Notes under the pieces: model-generated
Told to the model about the DNA's origin: nothing
Database searches by the model: none
The model's input: the letters and a program-made list of their open reading frames with translations, nothing else
In this document: positions 1-7,879 of the stretch, piece by piece
How the letters are laid out: each line of letters begins with the position of its first letter
Position numbering within the stretch: position 1 is the first letter of the stretch
NCBI GenBank assembly: GCA_031406795.1
Contig: JANOHV010000267.1
Coordinates: 1-19,908 of the forward strand
Reading direction: 5' to 3'
Length of the DNA stretch: 19,908 bases
From: DATDCY01 sp031406795 [NCBI: Candidatus Rokuibacteriota bacterium]
GTDB taxonomy: Bacteria; JAUVQV01
Made by a program: the position numbers and the translations under genes

Positions 1-2
1 GC

Positions 3-635
3 AAGCCCTTCGACGCGGGGCGGACCGGCCTGACCCTCGGCGAGGGGACCGCGGCGCTGCTGCTCACTTCGCCCGACCGGGCCCGCCGCGACGGTCGCGA
101 ACCGGTCGGCGAACTGCTCGGCTGGAGCGCCTCCAACGACGCAGTCCACATCACCGCGCCGGCCCGCGACAGCCGCGGGCTGATCCAGGCGATAAGGGCC
201 GCGCTCGCCCGCGCCGGGATCGGGCCGGGCGACATTGCCGGCGTGAGTGCGCACGGCACCGGCACCATATACAATGACCTGATGGAGCTCAATGCGTTCA
301 GGGCGGTCTTCGGGGAGCAGAGCGTCCCCGTCTACGGCGTCAAGGGGGCGCTCGGCCACACGCTCGGCGCGGCCGGCGCGATCGAGGCGACGATTGCGCT
401 GCGTGCGCTCGCCGAGGGGGTCGTTCCGGGGACCGTGGGTTGCACAGTCCCCGACGCGGCGGCCGCCGGCATGGTCCGCCTGGAACCCACGCCGCTGTGC
501 GGCAGCCGGATGCTGCTGACCAACTCCGGCTTCGGCGGCGTCAACGCCGCGCTCGTTCTCGGCGGAAGGCCGCATGGGCCGTGCGCAAGCGTGGCCCCCT
601 GCCTGCGAAGCGGTTTCACCCCGAGGTTGAAATGA
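3..635 (+). CDS. Beta-ketoacyl-ACP synthase (FabF-like), C-terminal part, 5' end outside window
   Basis: This is the C-terminal 210 residues of a FabF/KAS-II-type condensing enzyme, which joins malonyl-ACP to an acyl-ACP with loss of CO2. The reading frame is open from base 3, so the N-terminal half with the nucleophilic Cys lies outside the window. Both catalytic His motifs are visible: HGTGT (His codon at 252) and KGALGHTLGAAG (His codon at 357). The chain also has the family's Gly-rich LGEGTAALLL segment and the terminal NSGFGGVNAALVLG motif. The stop overlaps the next start as ATGA (632-635), so it is probably translationally coupled to the chain-length-factor-like gene. This KS plus CLF pairing is known from aryl polyene and ladderane-type clusters. 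The family is sure; the product is inferred. Confidence 0.93.
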   Translation, partial: KPFDAGRTGLTLGEGTAALLLTSPDRARRDGREPVGELLGWSASNDAVHITAPARDSRGLIQAIRAALARAGIGPGDIAGVSAHGTGTIYNDLMELNAFRAVFGEQSVPVYGVKGALGHTLGAAGAIEATIALRALAEGVVPGTVGCTVPDAAAAGMVRLEPTPLCGSRMLLTNSGFGGVNAALVLGGRPHGPCASVAPCLRSGFTPRLK

Positions 636-1363
636 AAGTCTTCGTGACCGGTGTCGGCTGGGCCGGCACGGCGGGCATGGGCACCGGGCGGGGCTCGACG
701 CCGTTCGCTCTGCCGCCGGGTGAACTGCCGCCGATTTCGCGGCACGAGGTCTTCCCCGAGGCCGACAGCAGGTTCGGCCGGCTCGACGCATTCTCGCGCC
801 TCGCGCTGGCCGGCGTCGCACTGGCGCTGCGCGATGCGGGCCTCGAAACGTGGACGCAGCCGCGCGCGACGGCAATCGCGGCCTCGACCATCTACGGCTG
901 CACGGGCACGGACCTGGACTACCTGGCGACGCTCGGCGACGCTCCCGGTCTCGCCAGCCCGCAGCTGTTCGCCTACACGCTGCCGAACGTCTTCCTCGGC
1001 GAAGCCGCGATCCGCTTCGGCCTGACCGGCCCGACCCTCATCGTCAGCGACGAAGACGGCTCCGGGTCGGCCGCCCTCGAGACGGCGCTCGACTACCTCG
1101 CCGCGGGCGGCGACACGGCGCTGGCCGGCATCTGCGACCTGGCGCGGCCCGCGCAGCTGCCGGCGCGCGTCGATCCTACGCCGGGGGCGCTGTTTCTCGT
1201 TTTCGAACGCCGGCCGACGCTCGAGCCGCTCGGGGCTTTGAACTGGCCTGAAGAACGACTTCCGCACCCGGACGGCAGCCACGGGCTGCGGGCGCTGGCG
1301 ACGCGCCTGTGCACCGGGAACCGCACGGATCGTCCGTCCGGATTCGTTTACGGTCAACCATGA
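632..1363 (+). CDS. Ketosynthase-like chain length factor lacking the catalytic Cys
   Basis: This 243-residue protein matches the short, N-terminal-domain-only ketosynthase relatives called chain length factors. They form a heterodimer with a full ketosynthase and set chain length. The start MKVFVTGVG is a normal ketosynthase first strand. At the nucleophilic elbow the family's V-S-T-A-C-A-S-G pattern reads VSDEDGSGSAAL, which places Asp142 where the Cys would be, so it cannot condense on its own. The ATG overlaps the upstream ketosynthase stop by 4 nt, which supports co-translation with that partner. The chain ends at about the usual length for this subfamily, so it does not look truncated. 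Its substrate cannot be read from the sequence. Confidence 0.85.
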   Translation: MKVFVTGVGWAGTAGMGTGRGSTPFALPPGELPPISRHEVFPEADSRFGRLDAFSRLALAGVALALRDAGLETWTQPRATAIAASTIYGCTGTDLDYLATLGDAPGLASPQLFAYTLPNVFLGEAAIRFGLTGPTLIVSDEDGSGSAALETALDYLAAGGDTALAGICDLARPAQLPARVDPTPGALFLVFERRPTLEPLGALNWPEERLPHPDGSHGLRALATRLCTGNRTDRPSGFVYGQP

Positions 1364-1384
1364 ACAGGAATGATCCGAGTATTC

Positions 1385-1498
1385 GGGCGGGAGTAAATCC
1401 CGCCCCTACATTGTTCTCGATCCGGATTCTAACCGGATGGAACCCCGCCCAGGCATCGTCAACGATCCGGGTTGTAGGGGAGGGTTTCACACCCTCCC
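1385..1498. repeat. REPIN-like inverted pair of palindromic repeats
   Basis: Two 26-bp GC-rich hairpins lie in opposite orientation in the gap between the chain-length-factor and radical SAM genes. Copy 1 is at 1385-1410 (GGGCGGGA...TCCCGCCCCTACA). Copy 2 is at 1473-1498 (TGTAGGGGAGGGTTT...CCCTCCC). The reverse complement of copy 2 matches copy 1 at 20 of 26 positions, including the CCCTACA end. Two inverted REP units about 60 bp apart are the layout of a REPIN. Such elements are copied by RAYT transposases encoded elsewhere; none is in this window. The element may also attenuate transcription between the two gene groups. Confidence 0.7.
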
Positions 1499-1565
1499 AT
1501 GAGAAATTTCAAATATCTCCGATTCGAAGGTTTTCAAGGATCCGCACAACACGAAAGGAAACGGC

Positions 1566-2831
1566 ATGAAGGCAACCATCCTCTACCCCTCCTGGCCGAA
1601 ACTGCAGCGCCAGACGGAATTTCATCTCCCCCCGCACGGGCCGGTGGTGTTCGCGGCCGCGCTCCCGCCGGAGGTGGAGGTCGAGTTCTTCGACGACAAC
1701 CTCCAGCAGATCCCGTTCACGACCGACACCGACGTCGCGGCGCTCTCGGTCATGCTCTCCTGTCAGCTGCCGCGCGCGTTCGAAATCGCCGACCGCTACC
1801 GCGCACTCGGCGTCCCGGTGCTGATGGGCGGGATCGCGGTGATGCTGCACGCCGAGGAGGCGGCCCGCCACGCCGACAGCGTCTTTCTCGGCGAGGCCGA
1901 GGGGCGCATGGAGCAGGTCTTCGCCGACCTGCGGGAGAAACGCCTGCAGCCGGTCTACGATTTCATGAAGGTCCACCCGGACATCGCCCTGGTCGGCACC
2001 GCGCGGCGCGAGATCCTCGCCCGCGAGCTCTACAACTACCGCGGCGTCCAGATGCTCGATCTCGTCCACGCCTCGCGCGGCTGCCGCTTCAACTGCGCCC
2101 CCTGCTGCGCCGAGTACCTCGGGGGCCGCAAGTTCCGGCCGCGCCCGGTCGCGAAGGTCATCGCGGAGATGGAGTCGATCCCGAACAACCGCCTCTTCAT
2201 CGTCGACAATTCGCTGGCGCAGGACAAGAGCTGGCTGCGCGAGCTGTTCACCGCGATGATCCCGCTGAAGAAGATCTGGGTCTCCCACCCGATCCTCGAC
2301 GACGACGAGATCCTGGACCTCGCGGCGAAGGCGGGGTGCTGGTACGTCTACCAGGCGATCTTCGACACCTCGAACAAGATCCGCAATCGCATCCAGCGGC
2401 TCAAGGACCACGGCATCGCCGTCGAGGGGACGATCCTGCTCGGCACCGACGACCAGGACGAGGCCGGCCTCAAGCGACTCGTGGAGTTCCTGCTGGAGAT
2501 CGGGCTGGAGGTCGCCGAGTTCACGATCATGACGCCTTTTCCGCACTCGCCGGTCCGCGCCCAGATGGAGCGCGAGGGCCGCATCCTGACCAACGACCTG
2601 AGCAAGTACACCGCCGACAAGGTCGTCTTCCAGCCGAAGCAGATGACTCCCGAGAAGCTCCAGGAGCTCTACTTCTGGGCCTGGGACACCTTCTACGCCA
2701 ACGGCGGCCAGCAGCTGAAGATGGGCGAGCTGTTCGCCAAGGGCATGCTGAAGGAAGTCCACAACGGCACCTATCGCCGCTACGACCAGCAGCGGGAGCG
2801 GGGATTCCAGCGGCGGCGCGAGACGCCGTGA
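1566..2831 (+). CDS. B12-binding-type radical SAM protein 1
   Basis: This 421-residue protein has an N-terminal Rossmann-like cobalamin-binding-type region (about 1-150, with LMGGIAVMLHAEEAARHADSVFLGEAEG-like blocks). The radical SAM barrel follows, and its CX3CX2C iron-sulfur ligands are Cys173, Cys177 and Cys180 within ASRGCRFNCAPCC; Cys181 is an extra adjacent Cys. Radical SAM enzymes cleave S-adenosylmethionine to a 5'-deoxyadenosyl radical; members with this N-domain often methylate or rearrange unactivated carbon. The start is supported by an AAAGGA ribosome-binding site upstream of the ATG. It is the first of three such genes in tandem, and the next gene starts inside its stop (GTGA). 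The family is clear; substrate and reaction are unknown, and action on the ketosynthase product is an inference. Confidence 0.9.
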   Translation: MKATILYPSWPKLQRQTEFHLPPHGPVVFAAALPPEVEVEFFDDNLQQIPFTTDTDVAALSVMLSCQLPRAFEIADRYRALGVPVLMGGIAVMLHAEEAARHADSVFLGEAEGRMEQVFADLREKRLQPVYDFMKVHPDIALVGTARREILARELYNYRGVQMLDLVHASRGCRFNCAPCCAEYLGGRKFRPRPVAKVIAEMESIPNNRLFIVDNSLAQDKSWLRELFTAMIPLKKIWVSHPILDDDEILDLAAKAGCWYVYQAIFDTSNKIRNRIQRLKDHGIAVEGTILLGTDDQDEAGLKRLVEFLLEIGLEVAEFTIMTPFPHSPVRAQMEREGRILTNDLSKYTADKVVFQPKQMTPEKLQELYFWAWDTFYANGGQQLKMGELFAKGMLKEVHNGTYRRYDQQRERGFQRRRETP

Positions 2832-4186
2832 GTCGGATCTTCTTCGTCTGCGGCAACCGCTGCGTCGACCCCTACCCCGTCTACCCGATGGGGATGGCGG
2901 TCGTCTCGGCAGCGCTTGCGGCGCGGGGACACGAGGTCCGGCAGTACGACCTGCTCTCTTCCGGGTTGGATCTGGCGGCGCTGGGCGCGGCGGCGCGGGC
3001 GTACGCCCCGGATGTCATCTGCTACTCGTTGCGCAACGTCGACACCGAGGATCACCTCAACCCTGACGACTGGCTGCTGGATGCGGACCGCCTGGCCATC
3101 GGCGCGCTGCGCGAGGCCTCCGGCGCCCCGATCGTGCTCGGGGGCTCCGGGTTCTCCGTGCTGCCGGAGGAGCTGCTCGAATTCCTCGGGGCGGACTACG
3201 GCATCGTCGGCGAGGGGGAACACGCGGCCTGCGAGCTCGTGGAGGCGCTCGCCGCGGGGAAGCCCTGGCCCCGGCTGGTGCGCTCCCGGGAATTGCCGGC
3301 CGCGGCCGACATCGGCTGCCCCCGCTACGACGCGGCGATCGTCCCGTATTACCAGAAGACCGCGGGCCTGATCGGGCTGCAGACCAAGCGCGGCTGCCCC
3401 CATGCCTGCGCGTACTGCAGCTACCCGCTGATCGAGGGCACCCGCGTCCGCCACCGCGATCCGCGAGAGGTCGTCGACGACCTCGAAACGCTGAAACGCG
3501 ATTTCGGCGTCGACAATGTCTTCTTCACCGACTCGATCTTCAACGACGCCGCGGGCGGACATCTGGCGCTGGCCGAGGAGATGGTGCGCCGCGGCACGAA
3601 CATCCGCTGGGCCTCGTTCTTCCGCCCGCAGCGGCTCGAGCGCGCCCAGCTCAGACTGCTCAAGCGCGCCGGCCTCTACGCCGTCGAGCTGGGCACGGAC
3701 GCGACCGACGACGCCACGCTGGAGGCGCTCGGAAAGGGGTTTTCGTTCGACGAGGTCGTCCGCTCAGCGCAGGCGTGCGCCGACGAGGGGCTCCTCGTGG
3801 CCCACTACGTGATGTTCGGGGGGCCGGCAGAGACGCCGGAAACCGTGGCGCGCGGCCTGGCCAACCTGAAGCGGCTGCCGACCGCAGTGGTCTTCGCGTT
3901 CGTCGGCGTGCGGATCTTCCCGCAGACACGACTGCGCGAGCGCGCGGTGCAGGACGGGATCATCGCCGATGGCGACTCGCTGCTGCGGCCCACTTACTAC
4001 ATCTCCCCGCAGGTGCGCCAGCCCGAGCTGGAGAGCTCGATCGCCGCGGCGTTCAACAAGCGCCGCCACTGGGTCTTCCCCCCCTCCGACATCCGGATCC
4101 GCCTGCAGGTGATGCACCGCTTCGGCTTCCGCGGGATCCTCTGGGATCAGCTGCTGGCCCTCGACCCCGGCCCGGCGGAGAGCTGA
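2828..4186 (+). CDS. B12-binding-type radical SAM protein 2
   Basis: The gene encodes 452 residues from a GTG that overlaps the previous stop as GTGA. A longer reading frame exists upstream, but that part lies antiparallel or out of frame within the first radical SAM gene and has no family signal. The N-terminal domain begins SRIFFVCGNRCVDPYPVYPMG and contains IVLGGSGFSVLPEELLEFL and YGIVGEGE, typical of B12-binding radical SAM proteins. The CX3CX2C motif is KRGCPHACAYCSYP (Cys190, Cys194, Cys197). A later segment (YAVELGTDATDDATLEALGKG) matches the usual SAM-barrel strand seen in coproporphyrinogen-III-oxidase-like folds. It is only distantly similar to its two neighbours, so this is not a recent tandem duplication. 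Substrate unknown. Confidence 0.9.
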   Translation: MSRIFFVCGNRCVDPYPVYPMGMAVVSAALAARGHEVRQYDLLSSGLDLAALGAAARAYAPDVICYSLRNVDTEDHLNPDDWLLDADRLAIGALREASGAPIVLGGSGFSVLPEELLEFLGADYGIVGEGEHAACELVEALAAGKPWPRLVRSRELPAAADIGCPRYDAAIVPYYQKTAGLIGLQTKRGCPHACAYCSYPLIEGTRVRHRDPREVVDDLETLKRDFGVDNVFFTDSIFNDAAGGHLALAEEMVRRGTNIRWASFFRPQRLERAQLRLLKRAGLYAVELGTDATDDATLEALGKGFSFDEVVRSAQACADEGLLVAHYVMFGGPAETPETVARGLANLKRLPTAVVFAFVGVRIFPQTRLRERAVQDGIIADGDSLLRPTYYISPQVRQPELESSIAAAFNKRRHWVFPPSDIRIRLQVMHRFGFRGILWDQLLALDPGPAES

Positions 4187-4192
4187 CCGGCG

Positions 4193-5641
4193 ATGTCGCC
4201 GCTCGACGAGCGCCGCATCCTGCTCGTGCACCCCCTCGGGTACGGGGCCTCCTCCGCCGCTGGCGACATCTCGCGCAAGGCGAACATCATGCCGCCGCTC
4301 GGACTGGCGATGCTGGCGGCCTACCTGGAGCGGCGCGGGTTCACCGCCGACATCGTCGACTGCTACGCCGACCCCGCCGCCGACCGGGGCATCCGCGAGT
4401 ACCTGAGCGACCGCCGTCCGGCGCTGCTCGGCTTCTCGTGCACCACCTCATCGTTCCTCGACGGGGTCCGTCTCGCGACCGCAGCCAAGGAGCTGTTGCC
4501 CGGAGTGACCACGGTGTTCGGCGGGCCGCACGTCTCCGCGCTACGCGAACAGGTCCTGCGCGATTACCCCGCGGTGGACCTGGTGGTGGTCGGCGAGGGG
4601 GAGGAGACGCTGTGCGATCTGCTCGAGGGCGGGGCCGCCGCGCCCAAGGGGGTGCCCGGGATCGTCTACCGCGACAGCGCCGGCGAGCCGCTCTTCACGG
4701 GGCGCCGGAAGACCAGCCTCGAGTTGGACTCGCTGCCGCTTCCGGCCTACGACAAGCTCAAGGGCTATCCCGGCGCCTACAGCCTGCCGATCTTCAACTA
4801 CCCGCGCACGCCGAACACCAGCTGCATCAGCAGCCGCGGCTGCCCGTACGCCTGTTCCTACTGCGACCGCTCGGTCTTCGGGCGCAGCTTCCGCTACAAC
4901 TCGGCCGAGTACCTGTACGAACACCTGCGCCACCTTCACGAGCGCTACGGCATCCGCCACATCAACTTCTACGACGACCAGTTCACCTTCCACCGGGCGC
5001 GCGTCGAGAAGTTCTGCCAGCTGATGCTCGAGAAGCCCCTCGGCATGACCTTCAACTGCGCCGTGCGGGCCGAGCACGTCGACCCCGCACTGCTGGCGCT
5101 GATGAAGCGCGCCGGCTGCTGGATGGTCAGCCTGGGCATCGAGACCGGGGACGAGCAGCTGCTCGCGCAGCACCGGCAGCGGCCGAATCTCGACCTGCTG
5201 GCGCAGACCATCCGCGCGATCGCGGCGGCCGGCATCCGCACCAAGGGGCTGCTGATGATGGGCCTGCCCGGGGAGAGCGAGGCGAGCATCCGTCGCAGCA
5301 TGGACTACGTCTTCTCGCTGCCGCTGGACGATTTCAACCTCTCCAAGTTCACGCCGTTCCCCGGCGCCCCGCTCTACGAGACGATCCGGGAACTCGGCGA
5401 GTTCGACGAAGACTGGGAGAAGATGGACTGCATGCACTTCCAGTTCGTGCCGCGGGGCATGACGCGGGAGCGGCTCGAGGAGCTCTTCATCCTCTTCTAC
5501 AAGACGCACTTCAAGCGCCCGCGCGTCTTCTTCGGCTATCTCGCGATGCTGTGGAAATCGCCCGACTCCTGGCGGCGCTTCCTCGCGGATCTCGGCTCCT
5601 ACCTCAGCTTCACGCGCAGCAACAAGCGCCTGGGCAACTAG
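4193..5641 (+). CDS. B12-binding-type radical SAM protein 3
   Basis: This 482-residue protein starts 6 nt after the previous stop. The N-terminal cobalamin-type domain shows ILLVHPLGYG, IMPPLGLAMLAAYLERRG, VFGGPHVSALREQVL and LVVVGEGEETL, the standard BchE/HpnJ-like pattern. The CX3CX2C cluster is SSRGCPYACSYC (Cys217, Cys221, Cys224). Further barrel motifs are INFYDDQFTFHRARVEKFC, VSLGIETGDEQLL and TKGLLMMGLPGES. The C-terminal 70 residues are helical and rich in Phe, Tyr and Arg, a common accessory region in this family. Of the three it is closest to the classical Mg-protoporphyrin-cyclase/hopanoid-type enzymes, which act on rigid hydrophobic substrates. A role in tailoring a lipid or polyene chain fits the neighbours but is inferred. 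Confidence 0.9.
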   Translation: MSPLDERRILLVHPLGYGASSAAGDISRKANIMPPLGLAMLAAYLERRGFTADIVDCYADPAADRGIREYLSDRRPALLGFSCTTSSFLDGVRLATAAKELLPGVTTVFGGPHVSALREQVLRDYPAVDLVVVGEGEETLCDLLEGGAAAPKGVPGIVYRDSAGEPLFTGRRKTSLELDSLPLPAYDKLKGYPGAYSLPIFNYPRTPNTSCISSRGCPYACSYCDRSVFGRSFRYNSAEYLYEHLRHLHERYGIRHINFYDDQFTFHRARVEKFCQLMLEKPLGMTFNCAVRAEHVDPALLALMKRAGCWMVSLGIETGDEQLLAQHRQRPNLDLLAQTIRAIAAAGIRTKGLLMMGLPGESEASIRRSMDYVFSLPLDDFNLSKFTPFPGAPLYETIRELGEFDEDWEKMDCMHFQFVPRGMTRERLEELFILFYKTHFKRPRVFFGYLAMLWKSPDSWRRFLADLGSYLSFTRSNKRLGN

Positions 5642-5650
5642 GCGCGCACC

Positions 5651-6799
5651 GTGGACACGGCACCCGCGCGCCTGCTCGTCGCAATCCCCGTCTACAACCA
5701 CGGCCGGACGCTGCGCGAGGTCGTGCAGCGCGCGCTGGCCGTCCACCCCGACGTGCTCGTCGTCGACGACGGGAGCACCGACGGGGGCGGGGAGACCCTG
5801 CAGGGGCTGCCGGTGCGCGTGCTGAGGCACGCATGCAATCTCGGCAAGGGGCAGGCCATCCTGACCGCCGCGCGCGAGGCGCAGCGGCTCGGCATGACCC
5901 ATCTGGCAACCATCGACGCGGATGGCCAGCACGACCCGGCGGACCTGCTGAACTTCCTCCCGCTGCTGAAAAGCGCGCCTGAAGCGCTGGTGGTCGGCAC
6001 ACGGCGCTTCGGCGCGGATGTCCCCGGCCTGTCGCGCTTCGGCCGTTCGTTCTCGAACTTCTGGCTGCGGGTGCAGACCGGCGTCGATCTCGGCGACACC
6101 CAGAGCGGCTTCCGCGTCTATCCGGTCGCCGTGCTGCTCGAACTGCCGCTGCGCGAGTCCGGCTACACCTTCGAGAACGAGGTGCTGGTGCGGGCGGCCT
6201 GGGCGAAGGTGCCGCTGCGCGAAGTGAGCATCTCGGTGATCTACCCGTCGGACCGCGTGTCGCACTTCCAGCTGTTGCGCGACAACGCCCGCGCCAGCGC
6301 CCTGAACGCCCGGCTGACGATGCGGACCATCCTCCCCTGGCCGCACCACACCCTGGCCGCCGACCGGCCCCCGGGCGTCTCCGCGCTGCATCCGCTGCGC
6401 GCCATCCGGGTCCTGCTCTCTGAGAACACCACCCCCCGGGAGCTGGCGCTGGCCGCGGCGCTGGGTGTCTTCATCGGCACGTTGCCGCTGATCGGCGTCC
6501 ACACCCTCGTGCTGCTGATCGCCGCCAGCTATCTGCGCCTGAACCGCCTGGCGACGATCACCGCGAGCCAGCTCACCATCCCGCCGTTCGTCCCGGCGCT
6601 CGCGATCGAGGTCGGCTACTACCTGCGCCACGGAACATTCCTGACCGAATTCACGCTGAAGACCATCGGCAGCGAAGGGCTCGACCGGCTCTGGGAGTGG
6701 TTTCTCGGGTCGCTGCTGCTCGGCCCGGCGCTCGGGCTGGGCGTCGGTGCCCTTACCTATCTGGCGGCCGCGCTATTGCGCCGGCGCTCGAATGCCTGA
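5651..6799 (+). CDS. GT2 glycosyltransferase fused to DUF2062 membrane domain
   Basis: This 382-residue protein begins at a GTG 9 nt after the previous stop. Residues about 8-230 form a family-2 glycosyltransferase of the dolichol-phosphate-mannose-synthase type, with IPVYNHGRTLREVV, VVDDGSTDGGGETL, LATIDADGQHDPADL and GDTQSGFRVYP. From about residue 250 a DUF2062 segment follows (LAAALGVFIGTLPLIGVHT) with three or more hydrophobic stretches, ending in a membrane helix and RRRSNA. It would attach a sugar at the inner face of the cytoplasmic membrane. GT2 and LpxL-like acyltransferase genes side by side are a feature of aryl-polyene-type lipid clusters, so it probably glycosylates the lipid carrier or product. 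The next start overlaps its end by 8 nt. Confidence 0.88.
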   Translation: MDTAPARLLVAIPVYNHGRTLREVVQRALAVHPDVLVVDDGSTDGGGETLQGLPVRVLRHACNLGKGQAILTAAREAQRLGMTHLATIDADGQHDPADLLNFLPLLKSAPEALVVGTRRFGADVPGLSRFGRSFSNFWLRVQTGVDLGDTQSGFRVYPVAVLLELPLRESGYTFENEVLVRAAWAKVPLREVSISVIYPSDRVSHFQLLRDNARASALNARLTMRTILPWPHHTLAADRPPGVSALHPLRAIRVLLSENTTPRELALAAALGVFIGTLPLIGVHTLVLLIAASYLRLNRLATITASQLTIPPFVPALAIEVGYYLRHGTFLTEFTLKTIGSEGLDRLWEWFLGSLLLGPALGLGVGALTYLAAALLRRRSNA

Positions 6800-7745
6800 G
6801 GAGCCGGGCCCGCCGCGCGAAATCCGGCGCACCTGGAGCAGCCGCAGCGTCGGCTCCCGGCTGCAGCACGGCTCCTTCCACCTGCTGCTGCGCGCCGGCG
6901 GACTGCGCGCCGCGTACGCGCTGCTCTACCCGGTCGTCGCCTGGTACACGCTCTTTCGTCCGTCGGTTCGCCGCCGGGGCTCTTACTACCTCGCGCGCCG
7001 GTTCCCCGGCCGCTCGCTGCCCGGGCGGCTGAGCGACTCCTACCGCCACTCGCTCGAACTCGGCAAGGCGCTCGTGGACCGCGACGCCGTCGGCCTGCTC
7101 CCGCCTGGCGCGATCACGGCCACCCTGCGCGAACGCGGTGTGCTCCTCGATCTGCTGCGCGAGGGACGCGGCCTGATCCTGCTGATCTCGCACGTAGGCT
7201 CCTGGCAGGCGATGATGCCGGCGCTCTCGCTGCTGGACGCCCCGGTCAACCTGCTGATCCAGCGGGAGGAAGGGGACATCGATCGCCGCTACTTCGAGCT
7301 GCGGGGCAAGGCCTGCCCGTTCCGGATCATCGACCCGCGCGGGTTTCTCGGCGGCGCCATCGAAATGGTTGCAGCGCTCAAACGCGGCGAAGTGCTCTGC
7401 GTGATGGGGGACCGCGTCTTCGGCGACGCCCGCGGCGCGCTGCCGGTCGATTTCCTGGGCGCTCCCGCCCCGTTCCCGACCGGGCCCTACAAGATCGCGG
7501 CGGCCACCGGGGCGCCGATCGCCGTGCTCTTCTCGGTGAAGACGGCGCCGGCGACCTACCAGATGGTCTTCGCCGGCGTGCTGCGCGTCCCGCAGAGCGC
7601 CGGCCGCGGGGCGCAGGCCTACCGGCCATACATGGAGGAGTACGTGCGCCTCCTGGAGGGGTGCGTGCGAGACCACCCCTTTCAATTCTTCAATTTCTTC
7701 GACATGTGGGCCGTCCCGGACGGAGAACCGAAGGAGAACCGATGA
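6792..7745 (+). CDS. LpxL/HtrB-like lysophospholipid acyltransferase
   Basis: This is a 317-residue member of the bacterial lipid A late acyltransferase superfamily, which moves an acyl group from acyl-ACP to a lipid acceptor at the inner membrane. The catalytic block is HVGSWQAMMPAL; the usual HX4(D/E) acid position is Gln here. Downstream are GEVLCVMGDRVFG and PFPTGPYKIAAATGAPIAVLF, matching the family's GxxVxxxxD and PVxP-like regions. The N-terminus has a hydrophobic stretch (LRAAYALLYPVVAWYTLF) that anchors it. I chose ATG 6792 because it overlaps the GT2 stop by 8 nt; an in-frame ATG at 6747 lies well inside the GT2 gene. It likely joins the cluster's acyl chain to the glycolipid head. 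Confidence 0.85.
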   Translation: MPEEPGPPREIRRTWSSRSVGSRLQHGSFHLLLRAGGLRAAYALLYPVVAWYTLFRPSVRRRGSYYLARRFPGRSLPGRLSDSYRHSLELGKALVDRDAVGLLPPGAITATLRERGVLLDLLREGRGLILLISHVGSWQAMMPALSLLDAPVNLLIQREEGDIDRRYFELRGKACPFRIIDPRGFLGGAIEMVAALKRGEVLCVMGDRVFGDARGALPVDFLGAPAPFPTGPYKIAAATGAPIAVLFSVKTAPATYQMVFAGVLRVPQSAGRGAQAYRPYMEEYVRLLEGCVRDHPFQFFNFFDMWAVPDGEPKENR

Positions 7746-7778
7746 GGCTGCACTCGCACCGTCAGAATACGACTCGTT

Positions 7779-7860
7779 TCGTCATTCCGGCGAAATCCGG
7801 GATCCCGTCATCTGCTGGAGACGCAATTCCGCTGAACACCGGTTTTCGCCTGAGTGACGA
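7779..7860. repeat. Dispersed imperfect palindrome (MITE/REP-like), 82 bp
   Basis: The 22-bp ends are near-perfect inverted repeats. The left arm at 7779-7800 begins TCGTCATTCCGGCGAAAT. The right arm at 7839-7860, reverse complemented, begins TCGTCACTCAGGCGAAAA, giving 19 of 22 matches. The consensus CGTCATTCCGGCGAAA is one I recognise from dispersed intergenic repeats in many proteobacteria; this is recollection, not a search. It sits between the acyltransferase stop and the start of the exported protein. The downstream reading frame happens to stay open through it from ATG 7742, which can mislead start calling. Confidence 0.7.
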
Positions 7861-7879
7861 ATTATTGCCTGACCACCGA

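Noticed and set aside
1499-2827. Upstream extension of the second radical SAM frame, as if it were an 895-residue protein
   Set aside because: The extra part lies out of frame inside the first radical SAM gene and is Pro/Arg/Gly-rich without domain signal; GTG 2828 gives a normal-length protein with a GTGA overlap.
3775-5982. 735-codon + strand frame
   Set aside because: It is Arg-rich and out of frame over the second and third radical SAM and GT2 genes; no motif found.
4541-6631. Long - strand open frame of 696 codons
   Set aside because: It is antisense to the third radical SAM and GT2 genes, has Arg/Gln/Ala-rich low-information sequence typical of GC-rich shadows, and shows no family motif.
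7742-7879. ATG 7742 as start of the exported protein, with an ATGA overlap to the acyltransferase gene
   Set aside because: The resulting N-terminus is translated through a dispersed repeat and buries the clear signal peptide that begins at 7880.
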